Positions 35,459 through 44,115 of a stretch of 64,000 bases of DNA are shown here, piece after piece. The DNA comes from an uncultured Faecalibacterium sp. (lineage in GTDB: Bacteria > Bacillota > Clostridia > Oscillospirales > Ruminococcaceae): NCBI GenBank assembly GCA_934547065.1, contig CAKTEF010000003.1, positions 1 through 64,000 of the forward strand, in the 5' to 3' direction. Below the pieces are notes generated by a model. It searched no databases. It had not been told where the DNA came from and saw only the letters and a list, made by a program, of their open reading frames with translations. Made by a program: the position numbers and the translations under genes. The number at the start of each line of letters is the position of its first letter. Position 1 is the first letter of the stretch.

Positions 35459-36994
35459 TTGGCAGAGGATTTTGTGATCGAGATGCTTCACATCACCAAG
35501 GAGTTCCCTGGCATCAAGGCAAACGATGATATCACCCTGCAGCTGCGCAAAGGCGAGGTACATGCCCTTTTGGGCGAAAACGGTGCAGGCAAAAGCACCC
35601 TGATGAGCGTTCTGTTCGGCCTGTACCAGCCGGAGGAGGGGAAGATCCTCAAAAACGGCAGGGAGGTCGCCATCCGCAACCCCAACGATGCCAACGCCCT
35701 GGGCATCGGCATGGTCCACCAGCATTTCAAGCTGGTGGAGTGCTTCAGCGTGCTGGACAACATCATCCTGGGCGTGGAGCCGAATAAGATGGGCTTTTTG
35801 CAGAAAGCCGAGGCCCGCAAAAAGGTCATGGCCCTGAGCGAGAAGTACGGCCTGCGCGTGGATCCGGATGCCCGGATCAGCGATATTTCCGTTGGCATGC
35901 AGCAGCGTGTGGAGATCCTGAAGATGCTCTACCGCGATAACGAGATCCTGATCTTTGACGAGCCGACCGCTGTTCTGACCCCGCAGGAGATCGACGAGCT
36001 GATGGAGATCATGCGCGGGTTCAAAGAGGAGGGCAAGTCCATCCTTTTCATTACCCACAAGCTCAACGAGATCATGGCTGTGGCGGATCGCTGCACCGTT
36101 CTGCGCAAGGGCAAATACATGGGCACCGTGGACATCAAGGGCACCACCAAAGAGGAGCTGTCCCGCATGATGGTTGGCCGCGATGTCCAGCTTCAGGTCG
36201 AAAAGCAGCCTGCAAAGCCGGGAAAAGTGATCCTGGACGTGGAAAACGTGACCATGCACAGTGCCCAGCATAAAAAGGATGCGGTCAAAAACGTCTCGTT
36301 CCAGGTACACGCGGGCGAGATCGTCTGCCTGGCGGGCATCGAGGGCAACGGCCAGACCGAGTTTATCTACGGCCTGACCGGCCTGGAAAAGTTCAATTCC
36401 GGCAAGATCACGCTGGACGGTAAGGAAATCACCAACGAAACGATCCGCCAGCGCTCCAAGGACGGCATGGGCCATATCCCGGAGGACCGCCACAAGCATG
36501 GCCTTGTGCTGGATTACAGCCTGGAGAACAATATGGTGCTCCAGCGCTACTGGCAGCCGGAGTTCCAGAAAGGCGGCTTTATCCGCAGCGATAAGGTGCG
36601 GGAATACTCGGATAAGCTGATCGCACAGTACGATGTGCGCAGCGGCCAGGGCAGCTCCACCATTGTGCGCAGCATGTCCGGCGGCAACCAGCAGAAAGCC
36701 ATCATCGCCCGCGAGATCGACAAGGACCCCAAGCTCCTGGTGGCTGTGCAGCCCACCCGCGGCCTGGATGTCGGTGCCATTGAATACATCCACCGGCAGA
36801 TCGTGGCCGAGCGCGATAAGGGAAAAGCCGTGCTGCTGGTCAGCCTGGAACTGGACGAAGTAATGAACCTCTCGGACCGCATCCTCGTGATGTACGAGGG
36901 TGAGGTCGTGGGCGAGTTTGATCCCAAGACCACGACGGTGCAGGAGCTGGGCCTGTATATGGCCGGTGCCCGCAAACAGGGGAAAGGGGAGTAA
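35459..36994 (+). CDS. Nucleoside ABC transporter ATP-binding protein (two ATPase domains)
   Basis: This energises the importer. The 511-residue protein has two ABC domains. The first has Walker A GENGAGKST, signature VGMQQR and Walker B ILIFDEPTAVL; the second has a changed Walker A (GIEGNGQTEF, lacking the Lys) but a good signature SGGNQQ and the PTRGLDVGAIE loop. This uneven pair is normal for the NupA/YufO family. The start is TTG 35459, with AAGGAG about 10 bases upstream. The permease follows after 6 bases. Confidence 0.93.
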   Translation: MAEDFVIEMLHITKEFPGIKANDDITLQLRKGEVHALLGENGAGKSTLMSVLFGLYQPEEGKILKNGREVAIRNPNDANALGIGMVHQHFKLVECFSVLDNIILGVEPNKMGFLQKAEARKKVMALSEKYGLRVDPDARISDISVGMQQRVEILKMLYRDNEILIFDEPTAVLTPQEIDELMEIMRGFKEEGKSILFITHKLNEIMAVADRCTVLRKGKYMGTVDIKGTTKEELSRMMVGRDVQLQVEKQPAKPGKVILDVENVTMHSAQHKKDAVKNVSFQVHAGEIVCLAGIEGNGQTEFIYGLTGLEKFNSGKITLDGKEITNETIRQRSKDGMGHIPEDRHKHGLVLDYSLENNMVLQRYWQPEFQKGGFIRSDKVREYSDKLIAQYDVRSGQGSSTIVRSMSGGNQQKAIIAREIDKDPKLLVAVQPTRGLDVGAIEYIHRQIVAERDKGKAVLLVSLELDEVMNLSDRILVMYEGEVVGEFDPKTTTVQELGLYMAGARKQGKGE

Positions 36995-37000
36995 ACGGAA

Positions 37001-38170
37001 ATGAAGAAAAATAAACTTTCCCACAGCGGATTCCAGAGCTCGGTCACCAGCGTTCTGGCCGCCCTGCTGTGCATCTTGATCGGCCTGGTCGTGGGCTTTC
37101 TGGTGCTGGTGGCCATCAACCCGGCCCATGCCTGGGGCGACGGCTTTGTGCGCATCCTGAAAGGCGGCTTCCACGATGCCCCCTACGGTGTCGGTAAGGA
37201 GCTGGCAAATGCAGCGCCCCTGATCATGACCGGCCTTTCGGTGGCCTTTGCTTTTAAGACCGGCCTGTTCAACATCGGTGCAGCCGGTCAGTATACGCTG
37301 GGCGCATACGGTGCGCTGTACTGCGCCATTATGCTCAAGCTGCCCTGGTTCGTCTGCCTGCTGGCTGCGGCTGTCCTGGGCGGTCTGTGGGGGGCGATCC
37401 CCGGCTTTTTCAAAGCCTACTTCAATATCAACGAGGTCATCACCTCCATCATGTTCAACTGGATCGGCCTGTATCTGGTCAATGAGCTGGTCTACCAGAA
37501 CGGCACCGGTCCCATGTACGATGTGCGCAACACCCGTACCCTGAACCTGGGCAAGAACGCCGAGTTTGCACAGTCCGTCATCCCGGATTTTGGCCTGAAC
37601 AAGCTGTTCCAGACCAACAGCACCACCATTGCCATCTTTCTGGCGGCCATCGTGGCGGTCCTGATCTGGGTCGTGCTGAACAAGACCACGTTCGGCTATG
37701 AGCTCAAGGCGGTCGGCCTGAACAAGAGCGCCGCCCGCTATGCCGGCATCAACGAGAAAAAAAACATCATCCTCTCCATGGCCATTGCCGGTGCGCTGGC
37801 AGGCTTTGGCGCAGGCCTGTTCTATCTGTCCAATGTGGGCCAGTGGAACCCGCTGAACTCCACCAGCCTGCCCGCCATGGGCTTCAACGGCATTTCGGTG
37901 GCCCTGCTGGCAAGCTCCAACCCCATTGGCACGATCTTCTCGGCGATCTTCATCTCCCACATCTCGGTGGGCGGCACGTTCCTTTCCACAAAGTATTACC
38001 CCACGGAGATCGCAGACCTGATCAGCGGCATCATCATCTACCTGTGTGCATTCTCCATGCTGTTCCGCGGCAAGATCCAGAAGCTGCTGTTCAAGAATGC
38101 GGACAAGACCAATGTGAACGCAGAGCCTGCCCCGGCGGAAAAGGCCAACGCGAAGAAGGAGGGCAAGTAA
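37001..38170 (+). CDS. Nucleoside ABC transporter permease (NupB/YufP type)
   Basis: The 389-residue membrane protein has about ten hydrophobic helices and the branched-chain/ribose-type permease motifs KTGLFNIGAAGQYTLGAYGA and AGIN. It forms the channel with the next gene product. The C-terminal 30 residues are a charged Lys/Ala tail. The next start codon is one base past its stop, so the two permeases are made together. Confidence 0.92.
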   Translation: MKKNKLSHSGFQSSVTSVLAALLCILIGLVVGFLVLVAINPAHAWGDGFVRILKGGFHDAPYGVGKELANAAPLIMTGLSVAFAFKTGLFNIGAAGQYTLGAYGALYCAIMLKLPWFVCLLAAAVLGGLWGAIPGFFKAYFNINEVITSIMFNWIGLYLVNELVYQNGTGPMYDVRNTRTLNLGKNAEFAQSVIPDFGLNKLFQTNSTTIAIFLAAIVAVLIWVVLNKTTFGYELKAVGLNKSAARYAGINEKKNIILSMAIAGALAGFGAGLFYLSNVGQWNPLNSTSLPAMGFNGISVALLASSNPIGTIFSAIFISHISVGGTFLSTKYYPTEIADLISGIIIYLCAFSMLFRGKIQKLLFKNADKTNVNAEPAPAEKANAKKEGK

Positions 38171-38171
38171 G

Positions 38172-39089
38172 ATGCTGCTTTTGATCAAATATACCCTGCT
38201 GTATGGCATCGTCCTGATGCTGGTGGCACTGGGCGGTATGTTCAGTGAGCACTCCGGCATCATCAACATCGCGCTGGAAGGCATCATGGTCATCGGCGGT
38301 GTGGCAGGTGTTCTGACCCTGACCATGCTTCCGGCCGACATGTCGCCGTTCCTGGTGGTGCTGATCTCGGTCCTGGTGGCTGCGCTGGCCGGTATCGTGT
38401 ACAGCCTGCTTCTGGCCTTTGCTTCCATCAACCTGAAAGCGGACCAGACCATCGGCGGCACGGCGCTGAACCTTTTGGCCACCGCCATTGCCGTGGTCAT
38501 TGCCAAGTATTTCAGCGACAGCGGCAGCGCCAAGCTGAACTATTCCAACAAGCCGTTCCTGTTCAGCATCGGCGGCCTGGAGCTGAGCATCTTTGTCCCG
38601 CTGGGCATCGTGCTTCTGATCATCAGCTACATTGTGCTGTACAAGACCCGCTTCGGCCTGCGCCTGCGGGCCTGCGGCGAGCATCCGCAGGCAGCGGACT
38701 CGGTGGGCATCAATGTTTACAAGATGCGCTACGCCGGTGTGCTGATCTCCGGTGCGCTGGGTGCCATCGGCGGCATGGCCTACATCGTGCCCCCGGTGCA
38801 GACCTGGAACTTTGAAGTGGGTGTGGCCGGTGCGGGCTTCCTGGCCATGGCCGTTATGATCTTTGGCCAGTGGAAGCCGTTCAACATCTGCGCGGCAGCC
38901 ATGTTCTTTGCCGTGTTCAAGAGCCTGGCAAACATTGCCGACTCCACGTTCCTGGCACAGCTGCACTGGTCCAGCAACATCTATAACATGATGCCGTTCA
39001 TCGCATCCATGGTCATTCTGGCGTTCACTTCCAAGAACAGCATGGCCCCCAAGGCCGAGGGCATCCCCTACGACAAGGGCTCCCGCTGA
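38172..39089 (+). CDS. Nucleoside ABC transporter permease (NupC/YufQ type)
   Basis: The 305-residue second permease has about nine hydrophobic helices and the family segments MFSEHSGIINIALEGIM and GTALNLLATAIAV, RACGEHPQAADSVGINV. It pairs with the preceding permease. The start ATG 38172 is separated by a single base from the upstream stop; AGGAGGG ends the upstream gene and serves as ribosome binding site. Confidence 0.92.
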   Translation: MLLLIKYTLLYGIVLMLVALGGMFSEHSGIINIALEGIMVIGGVAGVLTLTMLPADMSPFLVVLISVLVAALAGIVYSLLLAFASINLKADQTIGGTALNLLATAIAVVIAKYFSDSGSAKLNYSNKPFLFSIGGLELSIFVPLGIVLLIISYIVLYKTRFGLRLRACGEHPQAADSVGINVYKMRYAGVLISGALGAIGGMAYIVPPVQTWNFEVGVAGAGFLAMAVMIFGQWKPFNICAAAMFFAVFKSLANIADSTFLAQLHWSSNIYNMMPFIASMVILAFTSKNSMAPKAEGIPYDKGSR

Positions 39090-39101
39090 TCGTGACCTGA
39101 C

Positions 39102-39139
39102 AAGGGCGCAGCTGCTTTTTCCGGGCGGCTGCGCCTTTT
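39102..39139 (+). terminator. Terminator after the nucleoside ABC genes
   Basis: AAGGGCGCAGC (39102-39112) pairs with GCTGCGCCTTT, with one bulged G, and ends in T residues. Confidence 0.75.
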
Positions 39140-39174
39140 AGCTTCCAGTGCAGGCAAACGTGCCGGCATTGCAG

Positions 39175-39202
39175 TTGCTTTTGAAGAAAACTATGCTATC
39201 AT
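39175..39202 (+). promoter_or_regulatory. Promoter of pdp
   Basis: TTGCTT (39175-39180), a 16-base spacer and TATCAT (39197-39202). Confidence 0.6.
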
Positions 39203-39243
39203 AAGACTATAAAAGTCCTACTTTTTTAGACAGGAGAAAGACC

Positions 39244-40563
39244 ATGCGTATTTATGATCTGATCGCAAAAAAACGCGATGGCGGCACCCACAGCCGGGCG
39301 GAACTGGAAGCCATCGTCAACGGATTTGTCAGCGGTGAGGTAGCCGATTATCAGATGGCGGCCTGGATGATGGCCGTTTATCTGCGCGGCATGACCGATG
39401 AGGAGACGGCGGAGCTGACCGATGTGATGGCCCACAGCGGCGTGATGGTGGACCTTTCGCCCATTCCCGGCATCAAGGTGGATAAGCACTCCACAGGCGG
39501 CGTGGGCGACAAGACCACCCTGGTGATCGCCCCGGTGGTGGCGGCCTGCGGCGTGAAAATCGCCAAAATGAGCGGCCGCGGCCTGGGCCACACCGGCGGC
39601 ACCATCGACAAAATGGAGAGCGTGCCCGGTACCCGGACGGCCCTCTCGCAGGAGGAATTCTTTGCACAGGTCAACAAGATCGGCCTGTCCGTCATCGGCC
39701 AGAGCGAGGGCATCGCCGTGGCTGACAAAAAGATGTACGCTCTGCGCGACGTAACGGCCACGGTCAGCTGCATCCCGCTGATCGCTTCCTCCATCATGTC
39801 CAAAAAGCTGGCCTCCGGTTCGGATGCCATCCTGCTGGACGTGACCACCGGCACCGGTGCGTTCATGAAAACCGTGGATCAGAGCATTGAGCTGGCAAAG
39901 CTCATGGTGTCCATCGGTACCCATCACGGCCGCCGCGTGGCCGCCATGATCACCGATATGGATACCCCGCTGGGCCACAACATCGGCAACAGCCTGGAAG
40001 TCATGGAGAGCATGGAGGTCCTCAAGGGCAAAGGCCCGGCGGATCTCACCGAGGTCTGCCTGCAGCTGGCCGCAAACATGCTGGTGCTGGCCGGGAAAGG
40101 CACTCCGGCCGAGTGCCGCGCCATGGCCGAAGCGGCCATCGCCGACGGCTCCGCCTTTGCCAAGTGCAAGGAAATGTTCGCAGCTCAGGGCGGCGACACC
40201 CGCGTGCTGGACGATTACAGCCTGTTTGAGAAGCCCGCGGCCAGCTATGAGCTGCTGGCCGAACAGGACGGCTACATTGTGGCGAACGATGCCGAGAAGA
40301 TCGGCTCGGCCAGCGTGCTGCTGGGCGCAGGCCGCCAGAAAAAGGGCGACCCGCTGGACTTTGCCGCCGGTATCATCCTGCACAAAAAACGCGGCGATCA
40401 TGTCCATAAAGGCGAGAGCCTTGCCACGTTCTACGGCGCAGCGGATAAGTTTGAAGCAGCTGCTGCCGAGTATCGCAGCGGCCTTGTCTACGGCACCGAA
40501 AAGCCGGAGGAAGCCCCGCTGGTGTATGCGCTTGTCACCCAAGACGGCGTAGAGCGATACTAA
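39244..40563 (+). CDS. pdp: Pyrimidine-nucleoside phosphorylase
   Basis: The enzyme splits uridine, deoxyuridine and thymidine with phosphate. The N-terminal helical domain, VDKHSTGGVGDKTTL phosphate motif, SGRGLGHTGGT(I/L)DK and the C-terminal domain are all present in 439 residues, typical of the Firmicute Pdp type that takes uridine as well as thymidine. AGGAG precedes ATG 39244. The position after the nucleoside importer supports a salvage role; the sugar phosphate would go to DeoB. Confidence 0.96.
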   Translation: MRIYDLIAKKRDGGTHSRAELEAIVNGFVSGEVADYQMAAWMMAVYLRGMTDEETAELTDVMAHSGVMVDLSPIPGIKVDKHSTGGVGDKTTLVIAPVVAACGVKIAKMSGRGLGHTGGTIDKMESVPGTRTALSQEEFFAQVNKIGLSVIGQSEGIAVADKKMYALRDVTATVSCIPLIASSIMSKKLASGSDAILLDVTTGTGAFMKTVDQSIELAKLMVSIGTHHGRRVAAMITDMDTPLGHNIGNSLEVMESMEVLKGKGPADLTEVCLQLAANMLVLAGKGTPAECRAMAEAAIADGSAFAKCKEMFAAQGGDTRVLDDYSLFEKPAASYELLAEQDGYIVANDAEKIGSASVLLGAGRQKKGDPLDFAAGIILHKKRGDHVHKGESLATFYGAADKFEAAAAEYRSGLVYGTEKPEEAPLVYALVTQDGVERY

Positions 40564-40572
40564 AACAAAATG

Positions 40573-40605
40573 AAATTCCGGGCTGGGCAGGCTCCGGGAT
40601 TTTTT
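40573..40605 (+). terminator. Terminator after pdp
   Basis: AAATTCCGG (40573-40581) pairs with CCGGGATTT (40594-40602), with one G-T pair, followed by T residues. Confidence 0.75.
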
Positions 40606-40789
40606 GCGAATTCTCCGACGATTTGGAATAAAAGGTTGAGGAACGATCGGGAAGCCCGGTGCGGACAGCGCGAAAACGATGCAAAAACCGCGCAAAAGGT
40701 GGAACTATCAGCCGGAATATGCTATACTGCAACATGATTTCACAGCAAAAGCCTCCCCGCTGCGGGAGGAAAGGAAAGGACTTTTTTCT

Positions 40790-42148
40790 ATGAAGATCAT
40801 TCTGGTGGGCGGAGGCAAGGTCGGCACTGCGCTGGCACGTCAGCTCAGTGAGGAAGGCCACAATGTGACGGTCATCGACACCAACAAGACCCGCGTGGAA
40901 CACCTGAGCGAGTCGTACGATGTGATGGGCATTGTGGGCAACGGTTCCTCCATTACCACCCTGTCGGAAGCCGGGATCGAGGAAGCGGATGTGTTCATTG
41001 CGGTGACAGGCTCCGACGAGCTGAACCTGCTGTGCTGCATGTTTGCCAAAAAGGCGGGCCATTGCCACGCCATTGCCCGCGTGCGCAACCCCTCGTACAG
41101 CCATGAGCTGGATTTCATCAAAAAGCAGATCGGCATTTCGGCCATCATCAACCCGGAAATGGCAGCGGCGCGGGAAATTTCGCACCTGCTGCGGTTCCCC
41201 GGTGCCAGCAAGATCGACACCTTTGCGGGCGGCCGGGTGCGCCTGATCAAGTTCACCCTGACCGAAGCGCAGGGGCTGGACGGCGTGGCCATCCATGAGA
41301 TCCCTACCCGCCTGAAAAGCGATATCCTGGTCTGTGCCGTGGAGCGGGATGGCGGGGTTATCATTCCCAACGGTAACCTTGTGCTCCAGACCGGGGATCA
41401 GGTCACGTTCCTTGCCACGCAGGAAAAGGCCCACGAGTTTTTCCAGCGCATCCACCTGGCCGTGCGCCCGGTGCGCAACGCGCTGATCGTGGGCGGCGGT
41501 GCCATTGCGTTTTACCTCAGCCAGGAGCTGCTGGAAAACCATGTCCGGGTGCGGATCGTGGAGCGGGACCCCGCGCGCTGCAATGTGCTGGCCGAGGCCC
41601 TGCCGGAGGCACAGATCCTGTGCGAGGACGGCTCCAACCGCGAGTTTCTGCTTTCGGAGGGGCTGGAATCTACCGAGGCCTTTGTGGCGCTGACCAACAT
41701 CGACGAGGAAAACGTGCTGCTGACCCTGTTTGCCAAAAAGCATTCCGGCGGCAAGCTGGTCACCAAGGTGAACCGGCTGGAATTCGACGATATCCTGGCC
41801 GGGCTGGACCTGGGCAGCATCGTTTACCCCAAGTACATGACCTGTGATTACATCGTGCAGTATGTCCGCGCCCTGCAGAACGAGGCGGGCAGCAACATCA
41901 AGACGCTGTACCGCATCCTGGATGACCGCGTGGAAGCGCTGGAATTCACGGTGCATGAGGAGAGCCGGGCCACCGGTGTGCCCCTGAGCCGGCTGCACCT
42001 GAAAAAGAATACCCTGCTGTGCTGCATCACCCGCGGCAATGAGATCAAGATCCCCCGCGGCGGCGATCAGATCCAGGTGGGCGACAGCGTGATCGTGGTC
42101 ACGCTGGAACATGGCCTGCACGACGTGCGGGACATTGTAGAGGAATAA
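40790..42148 (+). CDS. trkA: Trk potassium uptake regulatory protein TrkA
   Basis: TrkA is the cytoplasmic ring protein that gates TrkH in response to nucleotides. It has two repeats, each with an RCK_N Rossmann domain (GGGKVGTALA near residue 6; GGGAIAFYLS near 230) and an RCK_C domain. The second glycine motif is weaker. RCK_C domains are known c-di-AMP receptors in Firmicutes. The start is ATG 40790, with AGGAAAGGA upstream; the longer in-frame ATG at 40679 lacks a site. A TATACT -10 lies at 40723-40728 with a weak -35. 452 residues. Confidence 0.94.
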   Translation: MKIILVGGGKVGTALARQLSEEGHNVTVIDTNKTRVEHLSESYDVMGIVGNGSSITTLSEAGIEEADVFIAVTGSDELNLLCCMFAKKAGHCHAIARVRNPSYSHELDFIKKQIGISAIINPEMAAAREISHLLRFPGASKIDTFAGGRVRLIKFTLTEAQGLDGVAIHEIPTRLKSDILVCAVERDGGVIIPNGNLVLQTGDQVTFLATQEKAHEFFQRIHLAVRPVRNALIVGGGAIAFYLSQELLENHVRVRIVERDPARCNVLAEALPEAQILCEDGSNREFLLSEGLESTEAFVALTNIDEENVLLTLFAKKHSGGKLVTKVNRLEFDDILAGLDLGSIVYPKYMTCDYIVQYVRALQNEAGSNIKTLYRILDDRVEALEFTVHEESRATGVPLSRLHLKKNTLLCCITRGNEIKIPRGGDQIQVGDSVIVVTLEHGLHDVRDIVEE

Positions 42149-42161
42149 CGGGAGGCACAGG

Positions 42162-43604
42162 ATGAATTATGCGATCGTTCTGCGGCTGCTGAGCTATATC
42201 CTGATGACGGAAAGCGCTTTGCTGCTGCTGCCTGCGCTGGCCAGCCTGTGCTATGGCGAGTGGTTCGTGATGGGCGTGTTCCTGTTCACGGCAGCCCTCA
42301 GTGCTGTGCTGGGCCTGCTGCTCCACCGCGTCAAGGCAAAAAGCCAGATCTTCTATATGCGCGAGGGCTTTGCGACCACGGCCCTGTGCTGGCTGCTCAT
42401 CAGTGTGGTGGGCGCGGTGCCCTTTGTGCTGACCGGCTGCATCCCCAACCCCATTGATGCCCTGTTTGAAACGGTATCCGGCTTTACCACCACCGGTGCC
42501 AGCATCCTGCCCGGCGTGGAAGACCTGCCCAAGGGCATCCTGTTCTGGCGCAGCTTTACCCACTGGGTGGGCGGCATGGGCGTTCTGGTGTTCCTGCTCT
42601 CGCTGCTGCCGCTGACGGGCGGTTCCCATGTCAACCTGATGAAAGCCGAAAGCCCCGGCCCCCAGGTGGATAAGCTGGTGCCCAAGGTGCAGTCTACGGC
42701 AAAGATCCTCTATGGCATTTATTTGGGCCTGACTGTCATCGAGTTCGTGTTCCTGTTGTTCGGCGGGATGCCGGTGTTTGAGTCTCTGCTCACGGCCTTT
42801 GGCACGGCGGGCACCGGCGGTTTCGGCTTCCGGAACGACAGCTTCGGCAGCTTTTCGCCCTACATCCAGTGGGTCGTGACCATCTTCATGATCCTGTTTG
42901 GTGTCAACTTCAACGCCTACTTCCTGCTGCTGATGCGCCGGTTCCGCAAGGCTGCCGCCAGCGAGGAAGTGCGGGCTTACTTTGGGATCATCGCTGTGGC
43001 TGTGGTGGTCATCACCCTGAACATCCGCAGCCTGTACGGCGGCTTTGGCGAGGCGCTGCGGCAGGCGGCGTTCCAGGTGGGCTCCATCATCACGACCACC
43101 GGCTTTTCCAGCTGCGATTTTGACCTGTGGCCCACGCTCTCGAAAGAGATCCTGGTCATGCTCATGTTCGTGGGTGCCTGTGCGGGCAGCACGGGCGGCG
43201 GCATGAAAGTCAGCCGTTTTCTGCTGCTGGGAAAAACGCTGGGCAAGGAACTCAAGCAGGCGCTGCACCCGCAGGTGGTGGCCCCGGTCCGGATGGACGG
43301 CAAGCTGGTCAACCACGAGACGATCCGTTCCACAAACGTCTATGTGGCGGCGTATCTTTTTCTGTTTGCGGCATCGCTGCTGCTCATCAGCCTGGACGGC
43401 TTTGACATGGTGACCAATTTCACCGCCGTTGCCGCCACGCTGAACAACATCGGTCCCGGCCTTGCTCAGGTTGGCCCCATGATGAACTTTGGCGGCTACT
43501 CGGGCCCCGCAAAGCTCGTGATGATCTTTGATATGCTGGCGGGCCGCCTGGAGATCTTCCCCATGCTGGTGTTCTTCCTGCCGGATACCTGGCGGAGGTT
43601 CTGA
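42162..43604 (+). CDS. trkH: Trk potassium uptake channel TrkH
   Basis: TrkH is the K+-translocating membrane subunit. The 480-residue protein has about ten membrane helices and four pore repeats with selectivity-filter segments such as TVSGFTTTGAS, GTAGTGGFGF, TTTGFSSCDF and AATLNNIGPGL. It starts 13 bases after trkA and is coupled to it. A strong terminator follows. Such operons are often a target of c-di-AMP, for which synthase and hydrolase genes are both in this window. Confidence 0.95.
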   Translation: MNYAIVLRLLSYILMTESALLLLPALASLCYGEWFVMGVFLFTAALSAVLGLLLHRVKAKSQIFYMREGFATTALCWLLISVVGAVPFVLTGCIPNPIDALFETVSGFTTTGASILPGVEDLPKGILFWRSFTHWVGGMGVLVFLLSLLPLTGGSHVNLMKAESPGPQVDKLVPKVQSTAKILYGIYLGLTVIEFVFLLFGGMPVFESLLTAFGTAGTGGFGFRNDSFGSFSPYIQWVVTIFMILFGVNFNAYFLLLMRRFRKAAASEEVRAYFGIIAVAVVVITLNIRSLYGGFGEALRQAAFQVGSIITTTGFSSCDFDLWPTLSKEILVMLMFVGACAGSTGGGMKVSRFLLLGKTLGKELKQALHPQVVAPVRMDGKLVNHETIRSTNVYVAAYLFLFAASLLLISLDGFDMVTNFTAVAATLNNIGPGLAQVGPMMNFGGYSGPAKLVMIFDMLAGRLEIFPMLVFFLPDTWRRF

Positions 43605-43611
43605 TTGCAAC

Positions 43612-43657
43612 AAAAAACAGAGCTGTGTGACATTTTTTGCACACGGCTCTGTTTTTT
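43612..43657. terminator. Bidirectional terminator between trkH and a convergent gene
   Basis: An 18-bp stem (AAAAAACAGAGCTGTGTG with its complement, one G-T pair) is T-rich on both strands. Confidence 0.92.
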
Positions 43658-43675
43658 ATGTTGTTGAATTTAACT

Positions 43676-44023
43676 TCAGTCTGAAAGGATCTCCTCCAGG
43701 ATGCTCCTTACCTCATCCAGGAACGCTTCCTCGCCAAGGGTGTTGACCTTGAAGAAAACGGCCTGGCTGCCGCCTGCGGTGATGGCCGAAAGGCGGATGG
43801 GGCTGTCGGCATTCTGGAACAGCGTCAGTGTCAGGCTGAGGCGGTTGCCGCCCATCATGCTGTACCGCTCAAACACCCGCACGCTGCACCGGGCGCTGCC
43901 CTCGGTAAAATCGCTGGAAGCTTCCAGATCAGCCGACCAGCTTCCGTTTACGATCTCCCGTTCCAGCCGGTGGAGCAGTGTGTCGAAGTTCTGATTGCGG
44001 ATGGTACGTTCCAAAATTGCCAT
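43676..44023 (-). CDS. Small conserved protein, DUF6054-like
   Basis: The 115-residue soluble protein has no signal peptide or membrane segment. The pattern GGNRLSLTLTLFQNAD, IRLSAITAGGSQAVFFKVNTLGEEAFL resembles, from memory, the DUF6054 family of short Firmicute proteins of unknown function; I cannot confirm this. AGGAGG lies upstream of its start. It follows comM by 92 bases on the same strand and converges on trkH. Confidence 0.65.
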   Translation of the reverse strand: MAILERTIRNQNFDTLLHRLEREIVNGSWSADLEASSDFTEGSARCSVRVFERYSMMGGNRLSLTLTLFQNADSPIRLSAITAGGSQAVFFKVNTLGEEAFLDEVRSILEEILSD

Positions 44024-44115
44024 AGCGGTTCCTCCTGTATAACAAAATCCCGTCGTCCTTTTACTTGGAATACGAAGGAGCGGCGGGAAAAATTGCAGGG
44101 AAGCGGCGGAGCTTT

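Noticed and set aside
35459-36994. The missing Lys in the second Walker A of the nucleoside ATPase as damage
   Set aside because: An uneven second site is normal in this transporter family, with the signature and D-loop intact.
35429-38533. A long minus-strand frame opposite the nucleoside ABC genes
   Set aside because: Antisense shadow of two strongly supported transporter genes with clear motifs.
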